The notes under the pieces: model-generated | Databases searched by the model: none | Seen by the model: only the letters and a program-made list of their open reading frames with translations | What the model was told of the DNA's origin: nothing | Made by a program: the position numbers and the translations under genes | NCBI RefSeq assembly: GCF_004770895.1 | Contig: NZ_RQHS01000005.1 | Coordinates: 558,001 to 622,000 of the forward strand | Reading direction: 5' to 3' | From: Leptospira dzoumogneensis | GTDB taxonomy: Bacteria > Spirochaetota > Leptospiria > Leptospirales > Leptospiraceae | Length of the DNA: 64,000 bases | Shown here: piece after piece, positions 34,990-43,519 of the stretch | How positions within the stretch are numbered: position 1 is the first letter of the stretch | Layout of the letters: the number at the start of each line of letters is the position of its first letter

Positions 34990-35796
34990 TTAATCCCCGA
35001 AAAAATATAAATATCCAATTTTAAATCCACGATCTATATTTGAATCCGTCCTTGTTTGGAGCATCAACGAAAAAGTAAGATATCCGTTCGGATTCGTTGG
35101 ATATTGTATCCCGGGAGCAATCACAAAATAATCCGAATACGGTGTGATCGTATTCGATAAAGTAGTTCTATGGCTGAATTCCAAAAGTAGATTTGTTTTA
35201 GATGGTAAACTGTAGGAGAGAGTGAGTCCGGAATATAGGAATCTTTTAAAGTTTTCTGCTGCAGTCTCTTTTCCGGAAGAATTTGTTTCGGATTCAAAGT
35301 TTGCAGTTCCTTGGATGGTGAATGCGCCGAATCTTTTTAACCCTCCAAAATATGCGCGGATCAAAAATAGGTCCGGATTAATGTCTGCTTCTCTTGGTTG
35401 AGAAACCGAAGGTCCGAAAAACTGAACACCACCTCCGAACGATGCAAAATCCGTTTTTATATAATATTTAGCTCCGACTGCCCATCTATCCCAACCGCTC
35501 CAAATTTTTCTGGTAGTGGAATAATGATCTAAATATCCATAACTCGCTGTGACTGAAAACGAATCCGAGAGTTTCATTTCTCCGGATGCGGAGATCTTTC
35601 TATCTCTTTCGTAACCATCTTCTTGTCTGGGAGTTCTATCTGTGGCCGTTCCGGAAACATATACTTTATTATATACCGCCAATTCTTGGTTCAGGTTCGG
35701 ATGCACCGGTCGTTCTTCATTTTCCGGAGCGGATAAAAGGGGGATTATAAAAATAGAATATATTAGAGCCCAGGCTGTAAAAATTTTTCTTTTCAT
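34990..35796 (-). CDS. predicted outer-membrane beta-barrel protein
   Basis: A 268-residue exported protein with a cleavable signal (residues 1-22, IIPLLSAPE). The mature sequence is built of alternating hydrophobic/polar strands: KLSDSFSVTASYGYLDHY, AVGAKYYIKTDFASFGGGVQFF, GLTLSYSLPSKTNLLLEFSHR. The C terminus GFKIGYLYFFGD ends in a strand-like aromatic segment. This is the pattern of an outer-membrane barrel of about twelve strands. No specific family is recognised. It lies 11 bp after the SGNH lipoprotein gene and is probably co-transcribed with it. Confidence 0.65.
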   Translation of the reverse strand: MKRKIFTAWALIYSIFIIPLLSAPENEERPVHPNLNQELAVYNKVYVSGTATDRTPRQEDGYERDRKISASGEMKLSDSFSVTASYGYLDHYSTTRKIWSGWDRWAVGAKYYIKTDFASFGGGVQFFGPSVSQPREADINPDLFLIRAYFGGLKRFGAFTIQGTANFESETNSSGKETAAENFKRFLYSGLTLSYSLPSKTNLLLEFSHRTTLSNTITPYSDYFVIAPGIQYPTNPNGYLTFSLMLQTRTDSNIDRGFKIGYLYFFGD

Positions 35797-35807
35797 CTAT
35801 GATTTCT

Positions 35808-36464
35808 CTATTTGTTCAAATACAGAATGGGAAGTAAGGGCTGCAATTGTTCTCGGACAGCTTTAGAAAGAAGATAATATCCGTCTTTATTGGGATGATT
35901 CCCGTCGGTCAGCATATCATCTTGGATCAGTAATTCCGTGTCTATTCTGGGGACAAATGTGATCCTTTCTTTCATTTCCGCGGTGATCATCGCAACTGCA
36001 AGTGTGGGCCACGGGAATTTAATATTCCAAAGATTTAATGCGACTACATGTTCACATCTTGTAAGGAGTATCTGAATGCTTTGGATCTGTCTATTTACCG
36101 TCGCATCTACCTGGCTTTGAGTAGGAAAATAATTTTCTAAAAAATCGTTAATCCCTCCTTCATACAGACAGGCGTTATAACGATTTTGATCATTCTGCAC
36201 TGATGATAAAATCCTATTAGTATCCACCCCGGGAAAGGCAAACTTAATTGTGTTAAAATCGGAGAGTTGTTCTTGTACGGGCCAGGAGGCTACTATGCTG
36301 TCCCCGTACATTGCCAAAGAAGGTTTTGCAAGATAAGAGATTAATTTTTCAGTATCGGAAGACGGGTCTTTATCGCAGTTGATAAGTGGAAAAATTATAA
36401 GCAGAAGCAAGGCCAGGTTTAAGTCTATTGGGAACCTTTTCCTTAGGCCTTTCCGCTTCTGCAT
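35808..36464 (-). CDS. SGNH/GDSL hydrolase lipoprotein
   Basis: A 218-residue lipoprotein, signal ending IFPLINC (Cys30). The SGNH blocks are present: MYGDSIVASWP (nucleophile Ser in GDS), a Gly in FAFPGVDTNRI, GGIND (Asn of block III) and DGNHPNKDGYYLLS (Asp/His dyad). Likely an esterase or acyl-hydrolase in the periplasm or outer membrane. It may be co-transcribed with the downstream barrel protein. The substrate is not known. Confidence 0.82.
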   Translation of the reverse strand: MQKRKGLRKRFPIDLNLALLLLIIFPLINCDKDPSSDTEKLISYLAKPSLAMYGDSIVASWPVQEQLSDFNTIKFAFPGVDTNRILSSVQNDQNRYNACLYEGGINDFLENYFPTQSQVDATVNRQIQSIQILLTRCEHVVALNLWNIKFPWPTLAVAMITAEMKERITFVPRIDTELLIQDDMLTDGNHPNKDGYYLLSKAVREQLQPLLPILYLNK

Positions 36465-36495
36465 GAATACATTCTTTTTAGAAAGAATGTTTCGT

Positions 36496-37011
36496 TTAAA
36501 CTAATTTTTTAGCAGCTCCGATCGCAGCTTCATAATTCGGCTCACTTGCGATCTCGGGAACTAATTCCACGTATTGAACGGTATCGTTCTTATCCAAAAC
36601 AAAAACCGCTCTCGCAGAAAGTCCTTGTAAACCTCCATCCGCGATATGTGTTCCATACGCCTTGGAAAAAGAAAAATCCTTGAATTGAGAAAGTGTGATC
36701 AGGTTCGGAGAATCTAGTCCTTCCATAGTGCAAAAACGATTCATTGCAAAAGGAAGATCTCCGGAGACGACCACTGTTACGATCCCATCTAACTTCGCCG
36801 CTCTTTCATGGAACTTTTTAGTTTCCATTGCGCATACGGATGTATCTAAACTTGGAACTGAAACTAAAATTTTCACCTTTCCGTTATAGTCTTTGAGAGA
36901 CTTGGTGCTTAAATCTTTTGCCGTTCCGTGAAAGTCGGGAGCCTTTACACCTACTTCTAATAATTTTCCTTCGAGTTGAACTGGGTTACCTTTAAGAGTG
37001 ACGCTTGCCAT
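36496..37011 (-). CDS. tpx: thiol peroxidase, atypical 2-Cys peroxiredoxin
   Basis: A 171-residue Tpx that reduces hydroperoxides with thioredoxin. It starts [20 protein letters not shown] and has peroxidatic Cys in [13 protein letters not shown] (about residue 61) and resolving Cys in NRFCTMEG (about 95). The spacing is right for Tpx, and [20 protein letters not shown] is also typical. The start at 37011 is preferred to the upstream TTG-like start because AAGGAA lies 6-7 nt before the ATG. It is divergent from the acetolactate synthase leader. No Per box is seen upstream. Confidence 0.92.
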   Translation of the reverse strand: MASVTLKGNPVQLEGKLLEVGVKAPDFHGTAKDLSTKSLKDYNGKVKILVSVPSLDTSVCAMETKKFHERAAKLDGIVTVVVSGDLPFAMNRFCTMEGLDSPNLITLSQFKDFSFSKAYGTHIADGGLQGLSARAVFVLDKNDTVQYVELVPEIASEPNYEAAIGAAKKLV

Positions 37012-37133
37012 TTTTATTTCCTTGGGAAGGGATGATACGTCGTAAGCGGATTTGGGCAACGATAAAAAGTTCTTGCAAATTTTTATCAGTAAATCGTGAA
37101 TATCTTAAGCGGTTTATCCGTCATTTCTACGTA

Positions 37134-37229
37134 ATGAAAAACTTCGGTCTACAGTCTAACCAAACCCTTTGGGTCGTCCTCTGGATGGTGGTAGTGGTCA
37201 CGCTACCCTGGTCGGCTTTTACGCCCTAA
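37134..37229 (+). CDS. attenuator leader peptide of the acetolactate synthase gene
   Basis: A 31-codon ORF ending LWVVLWMVVVVTLPWSAFTP. It holds six Val, four Leu and three Trp codons, clustered in fourteen residues just before overlapping RNA hairpins. This matches branched-chain amino acid leader peptides such as IlvL/IvbL, whose Val/Leu codons sense charged tRNA. The stop TAA lies 31 bp before a strong terminator, and the last codons overlap the antiterminator arm (37212-37225). No strong Shine-Dalgarno sequence is visible. A shorter start at the internal ATG at 37184 would remove most of the control codons and is less likely. Confidence 0.7.
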   Translation: MKNFGLQSNQTLWVVLWMVVVVTLPWSAFTP

Positions 37230-37281
37230 GGTTCTTTCGTAGGCAGCAATCCTCGAAAAGCCCCTCTCGGCGTAAAGCCGA
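37212..37281 (+). promoter_or_regulatory. antiterminator pairing in the leader
   Basis: TCGGCTTTTACGCC (37212-37225) is complementary to GGCGTAAAGCCGA (37269-37281) apart from one bulged base. The second segment is the loop and inner stem of the terminator, so the two structures exclude each other. A further small stem GGTAG/CTACC (37190-37194 with 37203-37207) overlaps the control codons. Ribosome stalling at Val/Leu/Trp codons would be expected to choose between these forms. Confidence 0.6.
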
Positions 37282-37295
37282 GGGGGGCTTTTTTT
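37260..37295 (+). terminator. attenuator terminator before the acetolactate synthase gene
   Basis: GCCCCTCTCGGC and GCCGAGGGGGGC pair (12 bp, one G-U) around GTAAA and are followed by seven T residues. It lies after the leader peptide and 29 bp before the acetolactate synthase ATG, so it can only act as a regulated terminator for that gene. Confidence 0.85.
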
Positions 37296-37323
37296 ATTTC
37301 TACACTATATATTTGAGGCAAAA

Positions 37324-39051
37324 ATGGAAACGATTACAGAAAAAAACAAGGCCTGGCTTAGAGAAGATAAGTCTCCCCAAAACGGAGCCGAACTGATCGT
37401 TGCTTATTTAAAAAGAAGAAGGATCCAAAACGTATATGGTATCCCTGGCGGCGCCAATTTACCGTTATACGATGCTCTTCATGATAGCGGGATTCGTCAT
37501 ATTCTCGCAAGACATGAACAGGGTGGAGGATTTATGGCTCAGGGAGAAGCCAGAGTCACTAAAAAGCCTGCTGTTTGTCTGGCTTCCTCCGGTCCAGGAG
37601 TTACAAATTTGATCACCGCAGTTGCGGATGCAAAATCGGATTCTATACCGTTAGTCGCAATCACAGGCCAAGTGCCTTTATCTCTCATTGGAACGGATGC
37701 TTTCCAAGAAATAGATACTTACGGATTATCTTTACCTATTACTAAAAAAACTTATTTGGTTCGTTCCGTATCCGAACTCATACGAGTTTTGCCGGAAGCA
37801 TTTCAAATCGCAGAAGGACCGAGACCTGGTCCTGTTTGGATAGATGTGCCTAAGGACATACAGGCTTCTCCTATTTCTCTTTCCATGTCCCAGATCGAAT
37901 CCATTTGGAGCTCCCAGGAAGAAATAAATTCTCCTAAGATCTTTATATCCGAAGCGGATAAACTTAGATTTTATTCTCTATTAGAAAATTCTAAAAAACC
38001 TGTTTTGTATATAGGCGGCGGAGTAAAAGGTTCAGGCGCAGGAGATCTGATCTTAAAATTGGCGGAGGCCCAGGATATTCCGGTAGTTTGCACTTTGATG
38101 GGTTTGGATTCTTTTTCCCAAACTCATGAGTTGTCTTTGGGAATGCTCGGAATGCACGGCGCTCCTTATACGAATCGATTATTGTCGGAATCGGATCTTC
38201 TTTTAGCCTTCGGGGTTCGTTTTGATGACAGGGCCACTGGAAAATTAGAAACATTCTGTCCGAATGCAAAAGTGATCCATGTCGACATCGATTATAAGGA
38301 GATCGGAAAATTAAGAAGGCCTGATTTCGGATTTTGTTCCGATCTAAAATACTTTTTAGAGAATATGGGAGAATTCCCAATTCATAAAAGGGAAGAATGG
38401 AGAGAACAGATCCGTTCTTATAAAGAATTGTATCCTTTAAATTCAGTTACTTCTTCTAAAGGTTTTTCTCCTCAGGATATTATTTTGTCCGTAGCAAAAT
38501 TTTTAGGACCGAATGCAAGGATCAGCACTGATGTAGGCCAACACCAGATGTGGGTGGCTCAATATTATCCATTCCGGAAAAGTGGAACATTTTTAACTTC
38601 CGGTGGACTTGGCACTATGGGTTTCGGTTTGCCCGCAGCAATTGGAGCTTCTCTTGCGGATCCTAATTCTAAGATGGTTTGTTTTTCTGGGGACGGTTCT
38701 ATTCTGATGAATATCCAAGAATTGGATACTTTGAGCGAGTTACAATCGGATCTGAAAATTATAATATTCGATAATCGGAATCTAGGACTAGTTCGACAGC
38801 AGCAGAATTTGTTTTACGGGGGTAGATACAATGGAAGCGCTTATCCTTCTCATTCTAAACTTTCTAAGATCGCTAATGCTTTCGGTATTTCCAGTTTAGA
38901 TCTGGGAGAAGAAGGAAAAAATTTAGAAGATCTGGAAACTTTCTTAAAGGAGAAGGGACCAGGACTGATCGTTGTTCCTATCGATCCGGATCTTCAAGTT
39001 CTTCCAATGGTCCCTCCCGGAAAAAGTAACTTGGAGATGCTCTTAGGTTGA
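37324..39051 (+). CDS. ilvB: acetolactate synthase large subunit-like TPP enzyme
   Basis: Condenses two pyruvates (or pyruvate and 2-oxobutyrate) to acetohydroxyacids, the first shared step of Val, Leu and Ile synthesis. The 575-residue protein has the TPP-activating Glu in ARHEQGGGFMAQGEAR (about residue 59), CLASSGPGVTNLITAVADAKSDS, GTDAFQE, FDDRATG for FAD contact, and the TPP-binding GDGSILMNIQELDTLSEL ... IFDNRNLG (GDG-x-N). A regulatory small subunit (IlvN) is not next to it. Its identity is supported by the Val/Leu-rich leader in front. Another member of the family cannot be fully excluded. Confidence 0.85.
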   Translation: METITEKNKAWLREDKSPQNGAELIVAYLKRRRIQNVYGIPGGANLPLYDALHDSGIRHILARHEQGGGFMAQGEARVTKKPAVCLASSGPGVTNLITAVADAKSDSIPLVAITGQVPLSLIGTDAFQEIDTYGLSLPITKKTYLVRSVSELIRVLPEAFQIAEGPRPGPVWIDVPKDIQASPISLSMSQIESIWSSQEEINSPKIFISEADKLRFYSLLENSKKPVLYIGGGVKGSGAGDLILKLAEAQDIPVVCTLMGLDSFSQTHELSLGMLGMHGAPYTNRLLSESDLLLAFGVRFDDRATGKLETFCPNAKVIHVDIDYKEIGKLRRPDFGFCSDLKYFLENMGEFPIHKREEWREQIRSYKELYPLNSVTSSKGFSPQDIILSVAKFLGPNARISTDVGQHQMWVAQYYPFRKSGTFLTSGGLGTMGFGLPAAIGASLADPNSKMVCFSGDGSILMNIQELDTLSELQSDLKIIIFDNRNLGLVRQQQNLFYGGRYNGSAYPSHSKLSKIANAFGISSLDLGEEGKNLEDLETFLKEKGPGLIVVPIDPDLQVLPMVPPGKSNLEMLLG

Positions 39052-39173
39052 AAAACTCCGTTTACAAACGGTTTACTTTCTCTTGGTGGCCCTTCCGGGC
39101 CTAATCATACCTACATATTCCTTTTTTATAATGTATTGCTGAACCTGTTCGGTTCGAAATTAAGGAGACTAGT
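39052..39173. promoter_or_regulatory. gap with hairpins and a probable trpE promoter
   Basis: Two short hairpins occur: CCGTTTACAAACGG (39058-39071) and GGCCC-TTCC-GGGCC (39088-39101). Neither has a good T-run. TATAAT at 39127-39132 is a perfect -10 hexamer, with no clear -35. GAACC-TGTTC-GGTTC follows at 39141-39155, then AAGGAGA before the trpE ATG. No Trp-rich leader ORF is seen here. The anthranilate synthase genes may thus have their own promoter besides read-through from the acetolactate synthase gene. Confidence 0.45.
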
Positions 39174-40592
39174 ATGTCCATAGAGATACAAAATATCAGA
39201 AAAGAAACAAGTGCACTTTTTCCAAGACCGATCTTGAAATCATTTCCATTAAAGGAAGAAGGTGTCTTGGAATATTTCCAAAAACTAATGGAGGAAACCG
39301 AGGTGGCGGTCCTATTCGAAAGTTTAGGGCCTGAATCTGATAATTCCAGATACAGTTTTATTTCCGGTTTTCCAAAGAGGGTATTCAAAGCAAAAGGAGA
39401 TAAACTAGAATGCGACGGTAAGGAGATCGCAAGAGGAAACCCATACCGGTTATTTTCCGAAATTTTCCCTCCTAGGAAATCTTTCTTAGAATGTACGGAA
39501 GCCGGTGGAGGAGGACTATACGGTTATCTTTCTTACGAGGCTGCGAATGATATGGAGCCGAGCCTTCATCTGAAAGAACATCCTAAATTCCCTAAGTTCT
39601 GTTTTGCTTGGATGGAAGATGGGATCCTTTTGGATAGAAGGACTGGAGAGTCCAAATATTTTCACTACGGAACGGATCGATATAATTTGTTCGAGGAAAT
39701 TTATAAGAAGAAGGTCCCTGAACCTGGAAAATTCCAATCGGTTGATTTAGGTTTTTCTAAAACAAAAGAAGAACATAGATCCATGGTGGACCAGGTGTTG
39801 GATGAGATCCGAAAAGGAAATACGTTCCAATGCCAGATAGGTTTTAGAAAAACATTTTTAGTGGGAGAAGGCGGGATAGCCGCAGCTAGAAAGAAAGGAG
39901 ATTTCGAATTATACAGATCCATTCGAAAAATAAATCCTTCTCCCTTTATGTTCTTCATGAGTTTTCCAGGAGAAGTCCATCTGGGTGCAAGTCCTGAACT
40001 TTTATTTAGATTAAAGGACGGACTTGCCGAAAGTTTTCCATTAGCTGGAACCATTCGAAGAGGAACAAACGAAGAAGAAGATCGAAAATTTGCACTTCAA
40101 CTTCTATCCGACCCGAAAGAGATCGCAGAGCATAATATGCTTGTGGATCTGCATCGTAATGATCTGGGAAGAGTTTCTAAATTCGGAACCGTGAAGGTGA
40201 GAGATTCTTTCGCTCTAAAAAGATTCAGCCATGTGCAGCATCTATCCACGGAAGTTTCCGGGATCTTGAGAGCAGGCCTAGATATGTTCACAGGACTCGC
40301 TTCTTCTTTCCCGACTGGAACCTTAAGCGGAGCTCCTAAGATAGAATCTATGAAGATCATCCATAGGATTGAGAACGATCCTAGAGGACCTTACGGAGGA
40401 GCTGTAGGAAGATTCGGCTTCGATGGGAACTGTTCCTTTTGTATTCCGATCCGAAGTTATTTCAGAAAAGAAGAAGAGGCAGTGACCCGTGCTTCCGGAG
40501 GGATCGTGATGGATTCAGATCCGAATGCGGAATACGAAGAGATCGGTCATAAATTAGGAGCAGTTTTGAAGGCAATGGAGGCGTTGAAATGA
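39174..40592 (+). CDS. trpE: anthranilate synthase component I
   Basis: Converts chorismate and ammonia to anthranilate, the first step of tryptophan synthesis. It is 472 residues long. The chorismate-binding fold shows the FSKTKEEHRSMVDQVLDEIR start, GNTFQCQIGFRKTF, INPSPFMFFM, SPELLFR, PLAGTIRRG, DLHRNDLGRVS, SFPTGTLSGAPKIESM and GGAVGRFGFDGN. The Ala in PLAGT (Lys in PabB) points to anthranilate rather than aminodeoxychorismate synthase. AAGGAGACTAGT precedes the ATG. It overlaps trpG by 4 nt. Confidence 0.88.
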   Translation: MSIEIQNIRKETSALFPRPILKSFPLKEEGVLEYFQKLMEETEVAVLFESLGPESDNSRYSFISGFPKRVFKAKGDKLECDGKEIARGNPYRLFSEIFPPRKSFLECTEAGGGGLYGYLSYEAANDMEPSLHLKEHPKFPKFCFAWMEDGILLDRRTGESKYFHYGTDRYNLFEEIYKKKVPEPGKFQSVDLGFSKTKEEHRSMVDQVLDEIRKGNTFQCQIGFRKTFLVGEGGIAAARKKGDFELYRSIRKINPSPFMFFMSFPGEVHLGASPELLFRLKDGLAESFPLAGTIRRGTNEEEDRKFALQLLSDPKEIAEHNMLVDLHRNDLGRVSKFGTVKVRDSFALKRFSHVQHLSTEVSGILRAGLDMFTGLASSFPTGTLSGAPKIESMKIIHRIENDPRGPYGGAVGRFGFDGNCSFCIPIRSYFRKEEEAVTRASGGIVMDSDPNAEYEEIGHKLGAVLKAMEALK

Positions 40593-41179
40593 AAGTGTTA
40601 TTAGTAGATCATCACGATTCTTTTTCCTATAATCTATTCCAGCTTGTAGGAGAAATTTTAGAAGAAGAGTTCCCATATAGATTCAGATTGGATGTGATCC
40701 GGCAGAATGAAGCGGATGTTCCGAAAGTTCTAAAGGAAAAATACGATCGGATCTTACTTTCTCCCGGTCCTGGAACTCCGGAAGATCCGGAATATTTCGG
40801 TGGTTCTATGGAAGTCCTAAAACAGTTAGGAGGAGAGGTCCCGATCTTAGGAGTTTGTCTGGGAATGCAGGGTATGGCCCGTTTTGCGGGAGCGAATATT
40901 ATAAAAGCAGAATATCCTATGCACGGAAAAATTTCCGAGATCAAAACCGACGGGAAAGGAGTGTTTCAGGATCTTCCTTTCGATCTGAGAGTGATGAGAT
41001 ATCATTCTCTTGTGGTGGATGAAAATTCTCTCGGGAAGGAGTGGGAAAGAACCGCTTATGCAGGTTCGGAGTTAATGGGGATCCGTAATCGGGAAAAAAG
41101 AATGGAAGGTGTTCAATTCCATCCGGAGTCTTTTGCGACGGAGGGTGGAAGGAAAATGCTTTCGAATTTTTTAATATAA
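40589..41179 (+). CDS. trpG: anthranilate synthase component II (glutamine amidotransferase)
   Basis: Class I glutamine amidotransferase of 196 residues that supplies ammonia to TrpE. MKVLLVDHHDSFSYNLFQLV is the usual N terminus. The catalytic triad appears as Cys in ILGVCLGMQGMARFAG (about residue 92) and His/Glu in GVQFHPESFATEGG near the C terminus, with SPGPGTPEDP for the oxyanion region. The ATG overlaps the trpE stop (ATGA), so the two subunits are translationally coupled. The same type of subunit can serve PabB, so a shared role with folate synthesis is possible. It ends 1 bp before a convergent kinase gene. Confidence 0.88.
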   Translation: MKVLLVDHHDSFSYNLFQLVGEILEEEFPYRFRLDVIRQNEADVPKVLKEKYDRILLSPGPGTPEDPEYFGGSMEVLKQLGGEVPILGVCLGMQGMARFAGANIIKAEYPMHGKISEIKTDGKGVFQDLPFDLRVMRYHSLVVDENSLGKEWERTAYAGSELMGIRNREKRMEGVQFHPESFATEGGRKMLSNFLI

Positions 41180-41180
41180 T

Positions 41181-42884
41181 TCAGGAAGCCAGGGAGGAAG
41201 GGAAAACTTTTAAGAACTCTCGGATCCTTTCTCCCAGATCTTCGATCCGGAAAGGTTTTCCTAAATAGTCATCCATGCCCGCCTCCGCACAAGCTCTTCT
41301 GTCTTCCGTGCTGTCGTGGGCCGTGACTGCTATGATCCAAGGGACTTTTTTCGGACTAGGTTTTTTCTTTAATATCCTTGCTACTTCTAATCCGCTTAAC
41401 TCAGGCATTTGTATATCTAAAAGAAGAAGATCCAGATCATTCTCCTCCCAATATACTAACGCATCTATTCCGTTGGAAACAACGGAGCCGTGTAATCCTA
41501 ATTTTTCCAACATCTTTAGGATCAACTTTTGGTTCACCGGATTGTCTTCCGCCACTAAAATTTTCAGATCTTTATGTTCGGAGAAATCGAAATTGACCCG
41601 ATTTTTAGATTCTGCAATTTCAACTTTTTCGGAAAGATTCGCTTTCGGAAGAGTCATTTCTAAAACGAATTTAGAACCTTTTCCCGATTCACTTTCCACG
41701 GATATATTCCAATCCAATGCTTCGCAGATACGTTTGCAGATAGAAAGCCCTAAACCGGTCCCGCCATATTTTCTAGAAACGGAAATATCGGTCTGAGAGA
41801 ATGCTTCGAATAATATAGGTATTCTGTGTGCTTCTATTCCTATACCCGTATCTTTTACACTCAATCGGAGATTGATATCCGTTTCCGTTTCAGTCACTAG
41901 ATCCAACTCTACGGTGATCCCGCCTTTTTCGGTGAACTTCAAAGCGTTGGAGGCCAAATTGGAAAGGATCTGTCTGACTCGTATAGAATCCGATTTTATA
42001 TCGATACTTTTTCTTGCGGGAGGAAGAATTGTTTTAAATGCCAATCCTTTCTTAAACGCTTTGTCGGAAGCTTCTTCCGCATATCTTTCCAGAAGAGAGA
42101 TCATGTCGAATTCTTTAAAGCTGAAATGTAAAGAGCCTGATTCGGCCTTGCTGAAATCGATCACATCATTGATCAATCGGATCAAATGTTCCGAACTTTC
42201 AGTTAAAGATTCCAGATATTCTTTTTGAAGCCCAGGATCGCCCGTTTGATGGAGAAGATCCGCCATTCCTAGAATACCATGCACAGGTGTCCTAAGTTCA
42301 TGGTTCATATTTACGAAGAATTGTTCTTTAGCTTTTTGTAATTCTAACGCTACGGACTGAAGCTGGATCAGCGCCTGGGATTTAGCATCCAATTCCATAA
42401 AAGAGACTACCGATGTTGCCAATGCCTCTAAAGCTTGTATCTCTGCTTTGGATATTTTTTTAGGTACGGTATCCAATACGCATAATGTGCCTAACACATA
42501 ACCGTCAGGGGTCCTTAAAGGGGCACCTGCATAAAATCTAATATTAGGACTTTCTAAAACATTCGGATTTTGACTGACCCTGGGATCCTTTTGGGCGTCC
42601 TCTATGACTAAGGTGCGATTTTCCGAAACTGCGAATTGGCAAAAGGAAGTTTGTCTAGGAGTTTCCCGGTCCTTTATGCCCATTCTTGCCTTGAACCATT
42701 GTCTTTCCGAATCGATCAAGGAAACCAAGGCCATAGGTGTCCCGCAAATTAGGGAGGCCGCTTTTATGATCCCGTCGTATTTTTCCTCCGGAGGAGTATC
42801 TAGGATCCTATAACGTCTTAATGCTTGGACCCTTTCATCTTCGTTTTCGGGTAAGGGAGCGACGCTATAAGGAAGTTTTTCCAT
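41181..42884 (-). CDS. GAF-containing hybrid sensor histidine kinase/response regulator
   Basis: A 567-residue soluble protein. A GAF domain (about residues 25-165; VSLIDSERQWFKARMGI, FCQFAV, APLRTPDGYVLGTLCV) is followed by HisKA with H195 in FFVNMNHELRTPVHG. Then comes an HATPase domain (NLASNALKFTEKG, DTGIGIEAHR, GTGLGLSICKRI) and a C-terminal receiver with ILVAEDNPVNQKLI and Asp in LLLLDIQMPELSG. No membrane segments and no output domain after the receiver, so it probably feeds a phosphorelay. The signal sensed by the GAF domain is unknown. It is convergent with trpG. Confidence 0.92.
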   Translation of the reverse strand: MEKLPYSVAPLPENEDERVQALRRYRILDTPPEEKYDGIIKAASLICGTPMALVSLIDSERQWFKARMGIKDRETPRQTSFCQFAVSENRTLVIEDAQKDPRVSQNPNVLESPNIRFYAGAPLRTPDGYVLGTLCVLDTVPKKISKAEIQALEALATSVVSFMELDAKSQALIQLQSVALELQKAKEQFFVNMNHELRTPVHGILGMADLLHQTGDPGLQKEYLESLTESSEHLIRLINDVIDFSKAESGSLHFSFKEFDMISLLERYAEEASDKAFKKGLAFKTILPPARKSIDIKSDSIRVRQILSNLASNALKFTEKGGITVELDLVTETETDINLRLSVKDTGIGIEAHRIPILFEAFSQTDISVSRKYGGTGLGLSICKRICEALDWNISVESESGKGSKFVLEMTLPKANLSEKVEIAESKNRVNFDFSEHKDLKILVAEDNPVNQKLILKMLEKLGLHGSVVSNGIDALVYWEENDLDLLLLDIQMPELSGLEVARILKKKPSPKKVPWIIAVTAHDSTEDRRACAEAGMDDYLGKPFRIEDLGERIREFLKVFPSSLAS

Positions 42885-42986
42885 AATGAAATATGATATT
42901 ATTTAAGACCAAAAAATAATGGGGCATATTCTCCCTTTCGAAAGCAAAAACACAAGGATTTATCTTTTTAATGATTATTTTCAGGA

Positions 42987-43457
42987 TCAATCATGTATCA
43001 CCTGAAAATTACGTATCCCTAAGGTTTTGCCTTGAGAAAGAATTTCCTGTAGTTTTCGGATGTCTTTTCTAGTATTTTCGAACACCTTGGAGAAGATCCA
43101 AGACCTAAAAATTTTAGAAAGTCCGGATAATTCCATCTGGCTTGTAAAAAGTATCTTAGTGTCGGTATCCGAACCTTTAGGGTCGGGATAAAAAGAGAAG
43201 GTCTCGGTCTGATCTGAAAATCTACTTTTGATACGGAGGACCAATCTGCTCGGATACTTAGATTCTAAAATTTGGTATTCGAACTTATATGCGAAAAACC
43301 AAAACTTAGATTTCACTTGAAACCCGGGAGTACTTTCATTTTTCTTAAAGGAGAGAATATTTCCCGACCAGTCAGGCAAACGTTCGAAATTAGAAACGTA
43401 ATCGAACGCTCTGCTCAAAGAGATCGGCACAGTAAAAGCAATAGTAGTCGTCGCCAT
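42987..43457 (-). CDS. SRPBCC family protein
   Basis: A 156-residue protein with the START-like SRPBCC pattern: IAFTVPISLSRAFDYVSNFERLPDWSGNI (N-terminal strand and helix), then GFQVKSKFWFFAYKFEYQIL and RLVLRIKSRFSDQTETFSFYPD, and a C-terminal helix SKVFENTRKDIRKLQEIL. Such proteins carry hydrophobic ligands or act as polyketide cyclase-like enzymes. No specific function is indicated. It is divergent from the pirin gene. Confidence 0.75.
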   Translation of the reverse strand: MATTTIAFTVPISLSRAFDYVSNFERLPDWSGNILSFKKNESTPGFQVKSKFWFFAYKFEYQILESKYPSRLVLRIKSRFSDQTETFSFYPDPKGSDTDTKILFTSQMELSGLSKIFRSWIFSKVFENTRKDIRKLQEILSQGKTLGIRNFQVIHD

Positions 43458-43519
43458 GGAAACTTCTCTCTTTCTTTAAAAAGAATTCCCTTAGGATCCT
43501 TTTTCGAGTCCAATGTATA

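Noticed and set aside
39058..39101. Possible second attenuator before trpE
   Set aside because: Two small hairpins are present, but there is no Trp-rich leader ORF and no T-run after either, so attenuation is not supported.
41275..41796. 173-residue plus-strand ORF
   Set aside because: Antisense to the hybrid histidine kinase, whose domains are unambiguous; Ser/Phe-rich shadow frame.
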